Numbered from the stretch's first letter, positions 17,509 to 30,050 are shown. The stretch is DNA of 57,644 bases from Erysipelotrichaceae bacterium (GCA_013334325.1 JAAXXT010000012.1:1-57644), one strand, 5' to 3'. Made by a program: numbers and translations. Notes: generated by a model not told the origin, from the sequence alone.

Positions 17509-17535
17509 TTAGCAGACCCCATCAAGGAGTGCTAA
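17509..17535 (+). promoter_or_regulatory. CIRCE operator 2
   Basis: TTAGCAGAC, nine-base spacer, GAGTGCTAA; the left arm is degenerate and the right arm perfect. It covers the transcription start and abuts the hrcA Shine-Dalgarno (AAGGAGG, 17534-17540). Confidence 0.8.
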
Positions 17536-17546
17536 GGAGGTTGGGC

Positions 17547-18562
17547 ATGTTAACAGAACGTTTGATCGAGATCCTCGGCGCCATCGTCGAAGAATACATC
17601 CAGAGTGCCGAACCCGTAGGCTCTAAAACACTGATGGAGAAATATAGGTTGCCGTATTCATCGGCGACCATCCGAAACGAAATGAGCGATCTTGAGAATT
17701 TGGGCTATCTAGAAAAGACCCATACTTCCTCAGGTCGCATTCCTTCTACAAAAGGTTATCGCTATTATGTCGAGCACATCATGGAAGAAAAGATGGATGA
17801 GAAACTAGAACTCGTCTTACGAGAAGTCTTCTCAGATCGAGCCATGAAGATCGATGAGGTCATAAAACGAAGCTGTGATATCTTATCCCAGATGACCAAC
17901 TTGACTTCCTTAAGCTTAGGACCTCAAGCATCTACACAGACCCTAGAACACATCGATCTGTTTCCCATCGATCAAAATCAAGCTGTAGCCGTCTTTATCA
18001 CCAACAGTGGACATACTGAGAATAAGCTTTTCCATTTCGATGAGAAAGTCACCGTTGAGGAATTGGCTTCGTGCTGTAAGATCCTGAATGAACGATTGAC
18101 AGGAACCCCATTAATAGACATCAAGGAAAAACTAAACTTGATCAAGCCTATCTTAGCCAAATCCGTCAAGCAATATGAAGTCGTCTTTGAAGCTTTCTTC
18201 AATGCCTTCCTCAAATTCGCAAGTGACAGTTACTATACAAGTGGACAAAACAACCTACTTAATCAACCAGAATTCGCAGACATCGCTAAACTAAGACAAC
18301 TCTTAGGGATGTTTGAGAATTCTACGATCTGGAGAGAAATCGGCCAAGATCGAAGTGCGTTGAAGTTGATCCACTCTGATCATTCATCCTTGGTTTGGAT
18401 GGATGATGTGGCTGTGGTTACTTCTACCTTCAGTTTAAACAATGATGAAAGTGGACAACTGATGGTGGTAGGACCTAGTCGAATGGAATATGACCGCGTT
18501 GTGGCTTTGATGGAATTCATGAGCAAAGCCATTGAAAAAATATACGGAAAAAGGAGAGAATG

Positions 18563-18563
<1 letters not shown>
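17547..18563 (+). CDS. hrcA: Heat-inducible transcription repressor HrcA
   Basis: A 338-residue repressor that binds CIRCE and is kept active by GroEL in the family. N-terminal winged helix (LTERLIEILGAIVEEYI, then SSATIRNEMSDLENLGYLEKTHTSSGRIPS) and C-terminal GAF-like domain. The start at 17547 has AAGGAGG six bases upstream; a longer frame from 17493 would begin inside the promoter region and is rejected. First gene of hrcA-grpE-dnaK-dnaJ and autoregulated through the two CIRCE sites. Confidence 0.96.
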
Positions 18564-20928
<2,365 letters not shown>

Positions 20929-20934
20929 GAAACA

Positions 20935-20960
20935 TTAAACCTGAGCCATCTCAGGTTTAA
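20935..20960 (+). other. dnaK-dnaJ intercistronic hairpin
   Basis: Perfect 11-bp stem TTAAACCTGAG / CTCAGGTTTAA with loop CCAT, no T run. It may be a processing or stability element setting the dnaK:dnaJ ratio. Confidence 0.6.
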
Positions 20961-20973
20961 GACCGGAGGAAGT

Positions 20974-22095
20974 ATGGCAGAGAAACGCGATTATTATGAG
21001 GTCTTAGGCTTATCTAAGAGCGCTACAGACCAAGACATCAAAAAGGCTTACCGTTCCTTAGCCAAGAAATTTCATCCTGATGTCAATAAGGAAAAAGGCG
21101 CTGATGTCAAATTCAAAGAAGTCCAAGAAGCCTATGATACCCTCTTAGATCCCCAAAAAAGAGCTGCATATGATCAATTTGGTCATGCGGGTATGGAAGG
21201 GGCTGGAGGTTTTGGAGGCCAAGGATTTGGCGGTAGCGGTGATTTCGGTGATCTAAATGATATTTTCGGTTCTTTCTTCGGAGGTGGTTTTGGTGGCCAA
21301 CAAACTCGACGTAACCCAACTGGTCCTCGACAAGGTGAAGATCGCTTGATGCGCATGAACATCGATTTCATGGAAGCTGTCACTGGTAAAGAATCCAGCT
21401 TTACCATCGAAGTCGATGAACAATGTTCTGAATGTATGGGCACCGGTGCTCATTCAAAAGACGATGTTAAAGTATGTCCTACCTGTCAAGGTAAAGGTCA
21501 AGTCACTCAGCAACAAAGAACGCCTTTTGGGGTCTTCCAAAGCACAGCTGCTTGTCCTGATTGTAAAGGCACAGGCAAAAAGATTGTTAATAGATGTAAG
21601 AAATGTAATGGCTCAGGTCATGAACATAAAAAGGTCACCGTCGATCTTAAAGTCCCTGCAGGTATCGCAAGCGGTCAACGCTTAAGAGTCCCTCATAAAG
21701 GTGAAAAAGGTGCCAATGGTGGACCAAACGGAGATCTCTTCATCGAGATCATCGTCGCTAAACATAAGAATTTCATCCGAGAAGGTTCCAATATCTTCAT
21801 CCAGATCCCATTAAGTGCTCTGGATGCGACCTTAGGAACCGTAGTCGATGTCCCTACAGTCTATGGGGATGTCGAATTGACCATCCCACCTGCCACTCAA
21901 CATGGTACACAGTTCCGTTTAAGAGGCAAAGGGATGAAAGAACTCGGAAGTAGTCATATAGGAGATCAATATGTCGAAGTCAAGGTTGAAGTCGACGAAC
22001 GTCTCTCCAAAGAAGAAAAAGAACTGTACGAAAAGCTTCGCCAATTAAAAGGCAAAGAAAGCATCTACGAGCGGTTTAAGAAGTCATTCAAGTAA
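20974..22095 (+). CDS. dnaJ: Chaperone DnaJ (Hsp40)
   Basis: A 373-residue type I DnaJ that stimulates the DnaK ATPase. J-domain with HPD (KKFHPDVNKE), a Gly/Phe linker, and four zinc repeats CSECMGTG, CPTCQGKG, CPDCKGTG and CKKCNGSG. The C-terminal substrate domain is complete. GGAGG precedes the start. The stop codon lies within the left arm of the terminator. Confidence 0.98.
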   Translation: MAEKRDYYEVLGLSKSATDQDIKKAYRSLAKKFHPDVNKEKGADVKFKEVQEAYDTLLDPQKRAAYDQFGHAGMEGAGGFGGQGFGGSGDFGDLNDIFGSFFGGGFGGQQTRRNPTGPRQGEDRLMRMNIDFMEAVTGKESSFTIEVDEQCSECMGTGAHSKDDVKVCPTCQGKGQVTQQQRTPFGVFQSTAACPDCKGTGKKIVNRCKKCNGSGHEHKKVTVDLKVPAGIASGQRLRVPHKGEKGANGGPNGDLFIEIIVAKHKNFIREGSNIFIQIPLSALDATLGTVVDVPTVYGDVELTIPPATQHGTQFRLRGKGMKELGSSHIGDQYVEVKVEVDERLSKEEKELYEKLRQLKGKESIYERFKKSFK

Positions 22096-22116
22096 CAGCT
22101 CCGCTGTTACTTTTTT
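22092..22116 (+). terminator. Terminator after dnaJ
   Basis: GTAACAGC-TCC-GCTGTTAC followed by six T. The dnaJ TAA (22093-22095) is part of the stem. Confidence 0.85.
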
Positions 22117-22133
22117 ATTCAAGGAGGTTCCTT

Positions 22134-24701
22134 ATGAGCATCAATCAATTTACCCAAAAGCTTCAGCAACTCTTTCAAGAGGCCGTTCAATCGGCGATGA
22201 TGAGTAATCATCCTGAAGTAAGCTCTGCCCATCTATTAAAAGCCATGAGCGATGATGGGGTATTAGACGGAGTCTTTAGTCGACTCAACATTCAAAAGAA
22301 TGCCTTTGTTGAGCTGATCAGCCATTCTTTAGGTACGGTGGTCACAGTGAGCACCCCAACCCAACCTACCTTATCACGAGAGCTCAATCAAGCCATCATC
22401 GATGGCCTCAATGAGATCAAAGCCAAACAAGAGACCTATTTAGGTGCTTTAGCTTTGTTTAAACATATTCTTTTAAATAAGTCCCTTTTAAGCCAACAGA
22501 TATTATCTACCTTTAAAATTACCTCGACTTCTCTCAATGAAGCACTACTCGAGACCCTTCAAGGTCAAAAGGTCACTTCTAGTGACCAAGAGAATCAATT
22601 GGAAGCCTTATCTAAATATGGGAAAGACTTGGTCGAAGAAGTCAAGAAAGGTCATGTGGACCCCATCATAGGACGAGAAGAAGAAATCAGAAGAGTCATA
22701 GAGATCTTATCTCGTAAGACGAAGAATAATCCTGTCTTGATTGGTTTACCAGGTGTAGGCAAAACAGCGGTCGTCGAAGGTCTTGCGTGGCGCATCATGA
22801 AAGGCGATGTTCCTTTTGGACTGAAAGAAAAGAAACTCATCGAACTAGATATGGGTGCTTTGATCGCAGGGGCAAAATACAGAGGAGAATTCGAAGAGAG
22901 ACTAAAAGCTGTCCTCAATGAGATCAAAGCCCAAGAAGGTAAGATCATCTTGTTTATCGATGAGCTCCATAATCTTGTAGGAGCAGGAAAAACAGAAGGC
23001 GCTATGGATGCGGCCAATCTACTTAAACCGATGTTGGCACGAGGAGAACTGCGTTGTATAGGTGCGACTACTTTTGATGAATACAAGAAACACATCGAAA
23101 AAGATGCGGCATTAGAGCGTCGTTTTCAAAAGATTTTGGTTGATGAACCCACCGTTGAGGAGAGTATCTCCATCCTACGAGGTCTTAAAGATCGCTATGA
23201 GACCCATCATGGGGTAAGAATCTTAGATGAAGCCATACAAGCTGCTGTCCATTTGTCTCACAGATACATCACCGATCGTTATCTACCTGATAAGGCCATC
23301 GATCTGATCGATGAAGCCTGTGCTTCTATTAGAGTCGAAATGGACTCTATGCCGGTTGAGCTTGATGATCTTTTAAGAAAGATCCAACAGCTTGAGATCG
23401 AAGAAACAGCCTTAAAGAAAGAAACCGATGAGAAAGCTTTAGATAGACTAGATGAGATCAGAAAAGACTTGGCTAATCTTAAAGAAACCAAAGAAGGATT
23501 ATCCATTCGATGGAACGAAGAGAAGAAACACTTGGATCTTGCGAAAGAAGCCAAAGCTAAATTAGAAAAAGCAAGACTAGATCTTGAAAAGGCAACCAAC
23601 GATGCCCGTTATGAAGAAGCAGCGAAACTACAATACGATACGATCCCTACCTTAGAAAAACAAATCAAAGCTTCAGAGACCACAAAGAAAGACAATGCGT
23701 TGATCCAAGAGATCGTCGATGAGAACCTCATCGCACAGATCGTATCGCGTTGGACCCACATCGATGTGAGCCGTTTATTGTCCGCTGAAAGAGTAAAGCT
23801 TCTTAAGCTAGAAGATAGTTTAAGAGAGCGTGTCAAAGGACAAGACCATGTCTTAAGCTTGGTGTCTTCTGCGATCTTAAGATCCAAAGCCCACATCCAA
23901 GATGAACATCGTCCATTGGCATCTTTCCTCTTTTTAGGCCCGACAGGCGTAGGTAAGACAGAAGTCGCACGAGCTTTAGCCCAACAGCTCTTCGATGATG
24001 AATCTAAGATCATACGCATCGATATGAGCGAATACATGGAGAAACATAGTGTGTCTCGTTTGATAGGAGCTCCTCCAGGCTATGTAGGATATGAGGAAGG
24101 TGGACAGTTGACAGAAGCAGTGAGAAGAAAACCTTACTCGATTGTATTGTTGGATGAGATCGAAAAGGCCCATCCTGATGTCTTCAACATCCTACTTCAA
24201 ATTTTAGATGATGGACGCATCACCGACAATCAAGGGGTCACGGTCAACTTTACCAATACCTTGATCATAATGACCTCTAATCTAGGATCTCATTATGCCT
24301 TTGAAACCAATCTAGATCTCAGAGAAGACCATTATCTAGAAGAAGTCAAACGTTCATTTAAACCTGAATTCGTCAATCGTATCGATGAGATCATTGTCTT
24401 TTATGCCTTATCAAAAGAGACCCTTTCAGAGATCGCAGATAAGTTCATCGGTGAATTAAGACATAGATTAGCTGATCAAAATCTTACTCTGGAAGTCTCC
24501 TCAAGTGCGAAATTGAAGATCGTAACTGAAGGAACTGATCCTGAATATGGGGCTCGTCCTTTAAAGAGATATATCCAAAGACAGATCGAAACCAAGATCG
24601 CAACGCTTATCATTCAAAGTACTTCTATCCAAGACAAGACCATTCTCGTCGATACAGAAGGACCTGATTTTATCGTCAAACTCAAACAAAATCTAAACTA
24701 G
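22134..24701 (+). CDS. clpB: ClpB disaggregase
   Basis: An 855-residue Hsp100 that dissolves aggregates with DnaK/DnaJ/GrpE. N domain, first AAA+ module (Walker [14 protein letters not shown], Walker [10 protein letters not shown]), coiled-coil middle domain (about residues 410-520), second AAA+ module ([29 protein letters not shown]). Length is normal. AAGGAGG precedes the start. No CIRCE or strong promoter is visible in the 38-base gap after the dnaJ terminator, so expression may rely on read-through. Confidence 0.97.
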   Translation: MSINQFTQKLQQLFQEAVQSAMMSNHPEVSSAHLLKAMSDDGVLDGVFSRLNIQKNAFVELISHSLGTVVTVSTPTQPTLSRELNQAIIDGLNEIKAKQETYLGALALFKHILLNKSLLSQQILSTFKITSTSLNEALLETLQGQKVTSSDQENQLEALSKYGKDLVEEVKKGHVDPIIGREEEIRRVIEILSRKTKNNPVLIGLPGVGKTAVVEGLAWRIMKGDVPFGLKEKKLIELDMGALIAGAKYRGEFEERLKAVLNEIKAQEGKIILFIDELHNLVGAGKTEGAMDAANLLKPMLARGELRCIGATTFDEYKKHIEKDAALERRFQKILVDEPTVEESISILRGLKDRYETHHGVRILDEAIQAAVHLSHRYITDRYLPDKAIDLIDEACASIRVEMDSMPVELDDLLRKIQQLEIEETALKKETDEKALDRLDEIRKDLANLKETKEGLSIRWNEEKKHLDLAKEAKAKLEKARLDLEKATNDARYEEAAKLQYDTIPTLEKQIKASETTKKDNALIQEIVDENLIAQIVSRWTHIDVSRLLSAERVKLLKLEDSLRERVKGQDHVLSLVSSAILRSKAHIQDEHRPLASFLFLGPTGVGKTEVARALAQQLFDDESKIIRIDMSEYMEKHSVSRLIGAPPGYVGYEEGGQLTEAVRRKPYSIVLLDEIEKAHPDVFNILLQILDDGRITDNQGVTVNFTNTLIIMTSNLGSHYAFETNLDLREDHYLEEVKRSFKPEFVNRIDEIIVFYALSKETLSEIADKFIGELRHRLADQNLTLEVSSSAKLKIVTEGTDPEYGARPLKRYIQRQIETKIATLIIQSTSIQDKTILVDTEGPDFIVKLKQNLN

Positions 24702-24722
24702 CACGAAAGTGCTGGTTTTTTT
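24700..24722 (+). terminator. Terminator after clpB
   Basis: AGCAC-GAAA-GTGCT then GG and eight T. The TAG stop of clpB overlaps the left arm. Confidence 0.8.
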
Positions 24723-24779
24723 TGAGCCTTGGTTTTCCTTTATAGTTTATTGAAAATATGATAAACTTAAAAATGTACT

Positions 24780-25844
24780 ATGAAAAAACTTTTAGGTAAT
24801 GTATGGTTTAACATCTTGTTCATCGTGAGTTTAACTGCCGTGGCTTTGATTTTCGCCTTGTATGACAGTTATGAATCCGTATGGAACACAATCAAACACT
24901 TAGATCCTTATAAACTGGTCCTTATCTTAGGTTTGGGACTTTTACCTTATCTATGTTGGGGACTTATTTTAACCATCTTAGGAAGAACCATCAATCCTAA
25001 ATTCAAATATAAACATGGCATGATCAATGCCTATGTCGGTGGATTTATGTCAGGGATCACACCGAGTTCTACTGGTGGACAATTCGCTCAAGTCTATGCC
25101 TTTAAGAAACATGGGATGAAAGCATCTCAAGGGGCAGGCTTAGTGTCTATGGATTTCTACATCTATCAAATTGCTTTTGTGGTCACAGCTGTAGTGATGT
25201 ATATTACCTATCTATCAACCTATGAACACGTTGCGATTTCCTTGATGTTTGGGATCGGCTTATTCTTCAATAGTTTCGTGGTTATCGTCTTATGGATCAT
25301 GGTTGAGTTTCCTAAGCTTTACCATCGCATCTCATTTTGGGCGATCCATATGCTTCATAAGATGAAGTTCATCAAGAATAAAGAAAAGATCTTAGAAGAT
25401 TGGAATAAGACCTTAGAGAATTTCAATGAAGCCATAGAAAACGTCAAAGAAAATAAATCCATCTTTTGGAAAGTCTTAGGGATCAATATCCTAAAAAACT
25501 GTTTATATTTCTCGACTCCATTTTTTATTGCCTGGGTCTTAGGACTTCCTATCGTCTTCGATGACTTCTTTCCGATGTTGGCTCTAGGCTGTTTCATTTC
25601 TACCTCTAATACCTTTGTTCCTTTACCAGGGGCATCTGGTGCGACTGAAGGCTTATTTGTCTTGGTCTATTCAACCATCATAGGTAAAGGTGCAGCTGCT
25701 TCTACGATGATCCTATGGCGTCTAGCGAACTTCTATGTACCTGTATTGATAGGTGGTACCTTGTTTATTCGTTTAAGAAACATCAATCCGTTTAAATCGA
25801 TGAAGACCTCTGATCTACTCGAGGACAATGATAAACAAAGCTGA
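24780..25844 (+). CDS. YbhN/AglD-like flippase-family membrane protein
   Basis: A 354-residue polytopic protein of the lysylphosphatidylglycerol-synthase transmembrane (UPF0104) family. Eight or so hydrophobic segments. Family landmarks: GGFMSGITPSSTGGQFAQVYAFKKHGM and FVPLPGASGATEGLFVLVY. Members include the membrane part of MprF and other predicted lipid flippases; this protein lacks the soluble synthase domain, so a transport role is likely and the substrate unknown. No Shine-Dalgarno is visible. It overlaps the next gene by 17 bases. Confidence 0.8.
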   Translation: MKKLLGNVWFNILFIVSLTAVALIFALYDSYESVWNTIKHLDPYKLVLILGLGLLPYLCWGLILTILGRTINPKFKYKHGMINAYVGGFMSGITPSSTGGQFAQVYAFKKHGMKASQGAGLVSMDFYIYQIAFVVTAVVMYITYLSTYEHVAISLMFGIGLFFNSFVVIVLWIMVEFPKLYHRISFWAIHMLHKMKFIKNKEKILEDWNKTLENFNEAIENVKENKSIFWKVLGINILKNCLYFSTPFFIAWVLGLPIVFDDFFPMLALGCFISTSNTFVPLPGASGATEGLFVLVYSTIIGKGAAASTMILWRLANFYVPVLIGGTLFIRLRNINPFKSMKTSDLLEDNDKQS

Positions 25845-26505
25845 CATAAAGGATGTCTTGATCATCGATGAGATCAAGATTCCGTTACTGATCAAATATA
25901 AACGGAAACTTCAAATAAGTTTCCGTTTTCTTGAGGGATGCTTGGTGGTTTCTGCCCCTAACCAGGCAAAAGTCACTGATATAAAAGAAGCCTTACTTAA
26001 GAAAAAGACTTGGATCTTGAAACATCATCATTTAAGTGAAGGTCATCGTTTGAATCAAAATGAGCTAAGACTACACGATAGAAGAGTCGGCGTAATGTTT
26101 CAAAGTGGATCAACTTTTTCCTATTCATTCAATGAAGATTCATTAGTGATCATTCATCCATCACGGATGAAAGAAGAGAATGCGCTTAAACATTTTAAAC
26201 AAGACTATAGTGAAAAGATATTGGTTCCGATTTTTGAGAAAGCTTGTGTAGAGATGAATCTAAGACCTATATCCTTAAGTTTAAGAGACACTAAATCCTC
26301 TCATGGGCGATGTAACAGTAAACATCAGATCACATTATCGATCCGCTTGATCGAATATTCTTATGACTATATCCGTTATGTCTGTATCCATGAATTGGCT
26401 CACTTAAGACATATGAATCATTCGAAGGCATTTTATGGTTTAGTTAAGCTATATTGTCCAGAATATAAAAAACTGGTCGCACAAGTACGAACAGTTGTCT
26501 TATAG
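25828..26505 (+). CDS. YgjP-like metal-dependent hydrolase (DUF45)
   Basis: A 225-residue protein of the YgjP/SprT-like family. Zinc motif HELAH (CIHELAHLRHMNHSKAFYGLV) near residue 190, preceded by SSHGRCNSKHQITLSIRLI, which is typical of the family. Function is predicted as a metalloprotease, and its substrate is not known. Its end overlaps the end of convergent rqcH by six bases. Confidence 0.82.
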   Translation: MINKADIKDVLIIDEIKIPLLIKYKRKLQISFRFLEGCLVVSAPNQAKVTDIKEALLKKKTWILKHHHLSEGHRLNQNELRLHDRRVGVMFQSGSTFSYSFNEDSLVIIHPSRMKEENALKHFKQDYSEKILVPIFEKACVEMNLRPISLSLRDTKSSHGRCNSKHQITLSIRLIEYSYDYIRYVCIHELAHLRHMNHSKAFYGLVKLYCPEYKKLVAQVRTVVL

Positions 26506-28128
26506 ATATTTATCTCCAAGTAGCTTCTTAAGCAAGATCTCATCAGGATCGATATAGATGGTCTTATAATGACCCAAAGAGACCAGACCCAGATTAGCAC
26601 TGGGTATTTTTTTGACTTGATGGATAGGGGTATAATTGATCCCTACAGTACCTGAATTTCTGGCTTTAGAATAATACAAAGCGATTTGAGCGGCTGATCT
26701 TAAGGTCGTCTCATCAGGTTCATCGTGTTGAATGATCACATGAGCTCCATGGAAATCCTTCACATGGACGAAGACATCATTGCGTTTCGCAAGCTTAAAG
26801 GTGATCAAATCATTTTGGAGGTTGTTTTTCCCATAATAGATTTGGATCCCATTGTCTAAGGTAAGATGATTATAAGCAGGAGCTGCTTTCTTACGTCGTT
26901 TATCGGTGATGGCTTTTAGATAGCCTTTTTCACTGAGCTCTTGACGTATTTCTAAGGCATCCGGTAGTGTCGCATAAGCGATCTGATCGAAGAGGATCTT
27001 AAAGTATTCGATCTCATTTTCAGTCAGTTCGATCTGATGAGCGATATGTTCTTGACCTTTTTTACCTTTGGTATATTTTTGAAAGAGTTTACGTATATTG
27101 CCTTTAAGATCTTGTTTCTCATCTAGTGGTATCATCATCGGTTCATCGGTCTCAAAGTTAGGGACTTCGATCTGTTTCATACCTTTTTTGACTAAGGATC
27201 CATAAGCAATCAAATGGTCTCCTAAGATTCGATACTTATCGCAATCATAAGCCTCTACTAAAGCTTCTTGAAGTTTGATCAGTTTAGATTCATTCTTTTT
27301 GATTTCTTTGTTTATAAAACGAATGAGATCACCAGTGTGTTGTTTGATGCGTTCATTCTCCTCTTTACGATGATGGATCTCATCTAGTCCTTCCATAAGT
27401 TCCATGACTTTAGGTTCAGTACCTAAATGTGTCAAAGGGATCACATGAAAATCATGATCATAGATGTAGATCTTCGTGGATGATTTCACTTCTTTCATGA
27501 TGGATTCAAAACTTGAATTGAGTAGACGATGTTCTATCTCACGACCTAATAAAGGTGAGAAACCATGAAACTGAGCTGCTACTGATAAATGAGTATCCAT
27601 CGAAAAATCTTTAAATGGATCTTTCTTATCATGGGCATCAATAGGGATATATTGTGCTGTAGGAGTAATGGTTCTTCGATTATTCTCAAAAGGAGGGATC
27701 CTTTTTAAGGCATCTACGATGCGATTATCATGATCGACTAGGATCACATTGGCGTATTTTCCCATAAGCTCGATATAAAGGGTCATCGTAATAGAATCTC
27801 CTAGATCATTTCTTAATCTAAGATCAAACTGAACGATACGATCAAGACCTGCTTGAGCGATCTTAACGACAGTAGCATCCTCGATATGTTTTCTAAGCAA
27901 CATGACGAAAGCGGTTGGTTCAGAAGGCAAGCGATACTCATGAGCGGTGATCTGGAGTCGATTATAGACCGAGTGACAAGAGATCAAGAGCTGAAATTTC
28001 TCTCGAGAAGATTTGCACGTCAATAAGATCTCACTGTCGGAGAGATGATTGATCTTGTTGATCTTGAAGGGACAAAGCTCTGAAAGCTCGGTACTGATCT
28101 TGTTTAAAACGATTCCGTCGATGGCCAT
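26500..28128 (-). CDS. rqcH: RqcH ribosome quality-control factor (NFACT family)
   Basis: A 542-residue NFACT protein: N-terminal NFACT-N domain (MAIDGIVLNKISTELSEL), central coiled coil (about residues 255-305), C-terminal NFACT-R domain with FVHVKDFHGAHVIIQH. In B. subtilis RqcH binds obstructed 50S subunits and recruits tRNA-Ala to add alanine tails to stalled peptides. It was formerly annotated as fibronectin-binding protein. The ATG lies nine bases after an extended -10 (TGC TATAAT, 28138-28146) with no Shine-Dalgarno. Confidence 0.9.
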   Translation of the reverse strand: MAIDGIVLNKISTELSELCPFKINKINHLSDSEILLTCKSSREKFQLLISCHSVYNRLQITAHEYRLPSEPTAFVMLLRKHIEDATVVKIAQAGLDRIVQFDLRLRNDLGDSITMTLYIELMGKYANVILVDHDNRIVDALKRIPPFENNRRTITPTAQYIPIDAHDKKDPFKDFSMDTHLSVAAQFHGFSPLLGREIEHRLLNSSFESIMKEVKSSTKIYIYDHDFHVIPLTHLGTEPKVMELMEGLDEIHHRKEENERIKQHTGDLIRFINKEIKKNESKLIKLQEALVEAYDCDKYRILGDHLIAYGSLVKKGMKQIEVPNFETDEPMMIPLDEKQDLKGNIRKLFQKYTKGKKGQEHIAHQIELTENEIEYFKILFDQIAYATLPDALEIRQELSEKGYLKAITDKRRKKAAPAYNHLTLDNGIQIYYGKNNLQNDLITFKLAKRNDVFVHVKDFHGAHVIIQHDEPDETTLRSAAQIALYYSKARNSGTVGINYTPIHQVKKIPSANLGLVSLGHYKTIYIDPDEILLKKLLGDKYL

Positions 28129-28150
28129 ATCAAAAAGATTATAGCATAAC

Positions 28151-28179
28151 TTGACTTATGAGCCGTAGGTGGGTATGAT
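28151..28179 (+). promoter_or_regulatory. Promoter of gmk
   Basis: TTGACT (28151-28156), 17-bp spacer, TATGAT (28174-28179); divergent from the rqcH -10 at 28138-28143. Confidence 0.65.
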
Positions 28180-28200
28180 TTTAGGCAATAGAGGGACACT

Positions 28201-28764
28201 ATGAAAAAAGGATTACTGATTATATTAAGCGGACCCAGCGGAGTAGGTAAGGGTACCGTTCGTGAATTGTTTTGTAAAGACCCAGAGCTCAATATTGCGT
28301 ATTCTGTTTCTATGACCACTCGTCAAAGAAGAGACAATGAAACCAATGGGGTTGAATATTTCTTCGTGAGTCGGCCTACCTTTGAAAAGGCCATTGAAAA
28401 CGATGAACTCTTAGAACACGCTGAATTCGTAGGCAACTACTATGGCACACCTAAGAAATATGTCGATGATCTACGCAATCAAGGTAAAAACGTCTTGTTG
28501 GAAATCGAAGTTGAAGGCGCTAAACAGGTCATCTCCAAAGTGGCAGATGCCTTGACGATCTTCATCGTTCCACCATCTATGCAAGAACTCGAAAAAAGAA
28601 TCAGAGGTCGTAGAAGCGAAACTGAAGAAGTCGTTCAGCTTCGTTTAGCTAAAGCAGGCAAAGAGATGGAAAAACTAGGCTCTTATAAGTTCATCGTTTG
28701 TAATGATGATCCGCATCTAGCGGCTCAGATCATCAGTTTGATCATTAAAAGACACATGGAATAA
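28201..28764 (+). CDS. gmk: Guanylate kinase
   Basis: A 187-residue kinase converting GMP to GDP. P-loop LLIILSGPSGVGKGTVREL (GxxGxGK), GMP-binding SMTTRQRRDNETNGVEYFFV, EHAEFVGNYYGTP and the lid arginines (RIRGRRSE). AGAGGGAC precedes the start. It stands alone between its promoter and a terminator. Confidence 0.97.
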   Translation: MKKGLLIILSGPSGVGKGTVRELFCKDPELNIAYSVSMTTRQRRDNETNGVEYFFVSRPTFEKAIENDELLEHAEFVGNYYGTPKKYVDDLRNQGKNVLLEIEVEGAKQVISKVADALTIFIVPPSMQELEKRIRGRRSETEEVVQLRLAKAGKEMEKLGSYKFIVCNDDPHLAAQIISLIIKRHME

Positions 28765-28766
28765 AC

Positions 28767-28789
28767 AAAAGCACCTCACGGTGCTTTTT
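28767..28789. terminator. Terminator between gmk and the YcxB-like gene
   Basis: AAAAGCACC-TCAC-GGTGCTTTT with T run on the plus strand and A run upstream, usable from both sides. Confidence 0.8.
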
Positions 28790-29369
28790 ACTTACAAATG
28801 ATGACCTTTTTATCTAATACTTTTTGAAATCTTCTTCTTAGAACCATGGCTTCTTCTTCGCTCATCGCAGATTTCTTGACGATAAACGCAGTACGATTGG
28901 TATTGAAGAGATAGAAACAAGAAGGGGTCTCATAAATGCGCATGATCAGTAAGGTCTTGACAGTAGATGTTCCTGTGGTGTTATCACTGGTGGTACTGAC
29001 TAAGAAATCATCGATCCCAAATTCATAGGTATATTTTAAATTAGCGAAGAGTTTGTTTTTCTTATAGGCTTTCTTTCCTGAGAAGTAATACACATAGAAA
29101 TATAAGATACCTATGACTAAAGGACCAAAGGCCAAGAGCCAATCAAAGATGTCCATCACATAGAAATAGTTCCCAAATCTAAACCCATAATAATAAATAG
29201 TCCAGATTAATGGTCCAAATCCAATAAAGCTCCATAACACAAAAGTGATCTTTTTCATCAACGTAAAATTTTTATTCTTGATCATACTGAAATGCCAGAA
29301 TTCGATCCAATCTTTCTCATCGATACTAAAGTTTGCGCGAATGATTTGATCAGTTGAACTTACAGTCAT
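28788..29369 (-). CDS. YcxB-like membrane protein, paralogue 1
   Basis: A 193-residue protein: N-terminal polar region (IDEKDWIEFWHFSMIK), two membrane segments (about residues 41-64 and 76-97), then a YcxB-like C-terminal domain with a conserved RIYETPSCFYLFNTNRTAFIV. The neighbour at 29426-29980 has the same layout and motif. Function unknown. GAGGGAG ribosome binding site. Confidence 0.7.
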   Translation of the reverse strand: MTVSSTDQIIRANFSIDEKDWIEFWHFSMIKNKNFTLMKKITFVLWSFIGFGPLIWTIYYYGFRFGNYFYVMDIFDWLLAFGPLVIGILYFYVYYFSGKKAYKKNKLFANLKYTYEFGIDDFLVSTTSDNTTGTSTVKTLLIMRIYETPSCFYLFNTNRTAFIVKKSAMSEEEAMVLRRRFQKVLDKKVIICK

Positions 29370-29425
29370 AGATATCTCCCTCGTTTTTAATAATTATAGC
29401 ATTCTCATTAAATTTAGTTAGAGCC

Positions 29426-29980
29426 TTATCGACAATCCACAAACCTTTTCTCCAAGCTCTTTTTAAGTTTAGTGCTTAATGAATTTGGGTCATCAAGAAG
29501 TTCTTTTCTTAAGATAAGGTCATATCCTTTGTTTAGTGTGAAATAGAAACAAGACTTGGTCTCATAGACTTTTCTTAGATCTTTATAGGCTAAAGTCATC
29601 TCTCCCCCATACACAGGACCTTTCTTAATGACTTTAAACGACTCCTCAAAAAACTCATAAGTTAGTTTGATCTGAAAAAGCTCAGGAGTTTGTCTGTATT
29701 TTAATGGGTATCCAATAAACCATTTATAAAGTAAATAAACAAAGAGGATCAAGATATAGTATGATCCTACCCAAGTGTTTCTATTAGGATCTTGAGCCGC
29801 ATCGGCCATATTATAGAAGGCAAAAACAGGTAGGATAAAGAAAACAAGGATCAATAATAGGATCTGTTTAAGCTGGGCGTGTTTTCCTTTTGCCCAAGTA
29901 AAGCGTTTATAAATGACCCAATCTTTCTCAGTAAGGTCCATTTTGATACGTTGAGTTTGTTTTTGATTTAAATTAGGCAT
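29426..29980 (-). CDS. YcxB-like membrane protein, paralogue 2
   Basis: A 184-residue paralogue of the preceding gene: LTEKDWVIYKRFTWAKG at the N-terminus, two membrane segments (about 38-58 and 71-89), then DLRKVYETKSCFYFTLNKGY and LILRKELL. Identity is moderate, so duplication is not recent. The function is unknown. TAGGAGAAAG precedes the start; divergent from priA. Confidence 0.7.
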   Translation of the reverse strand: MPNLNQKQTQRIKMDLTEKDWVIYKRFTWAKGKHAQLKQILLLILVFFILPVFAFYNMADAAQDPNRNTWVGSYYILILFVYLLYKWFIGYPLKYRQTPELFQIKLTYEFFEESFKVIKKGPVYGGEMTLAYKDLRKVYETKSCFYFTLNKGYDLILRKELLDDPNSLSTKLKKSLEKRFVDCR

Positions 29981-30041
29981 AGGCTTTCTCCTAGTGTTAT
30001 GCCCATTATATCACGGTGTTTTTCTCTTATGGGCTAGGGTT

Positions 30042-30050
30042 TGTTATAAT
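30042..30050 (+). promoter_or_regulatory. Extended -10 of priA, leaderless start
   Basis: TGT then perfect TATAAT (30045-30050), six bases before the ATG at 30057; no Shine-Dalgarno and no clear -35. Confidence 0.55.

Noticed and set aside
22652-23599. Long minus-strand frames opposite clpB (also 23609-24037)
   Set aside because: Shadow frames of a highly conserved gene; serine/leucine-rich translations without start signals.
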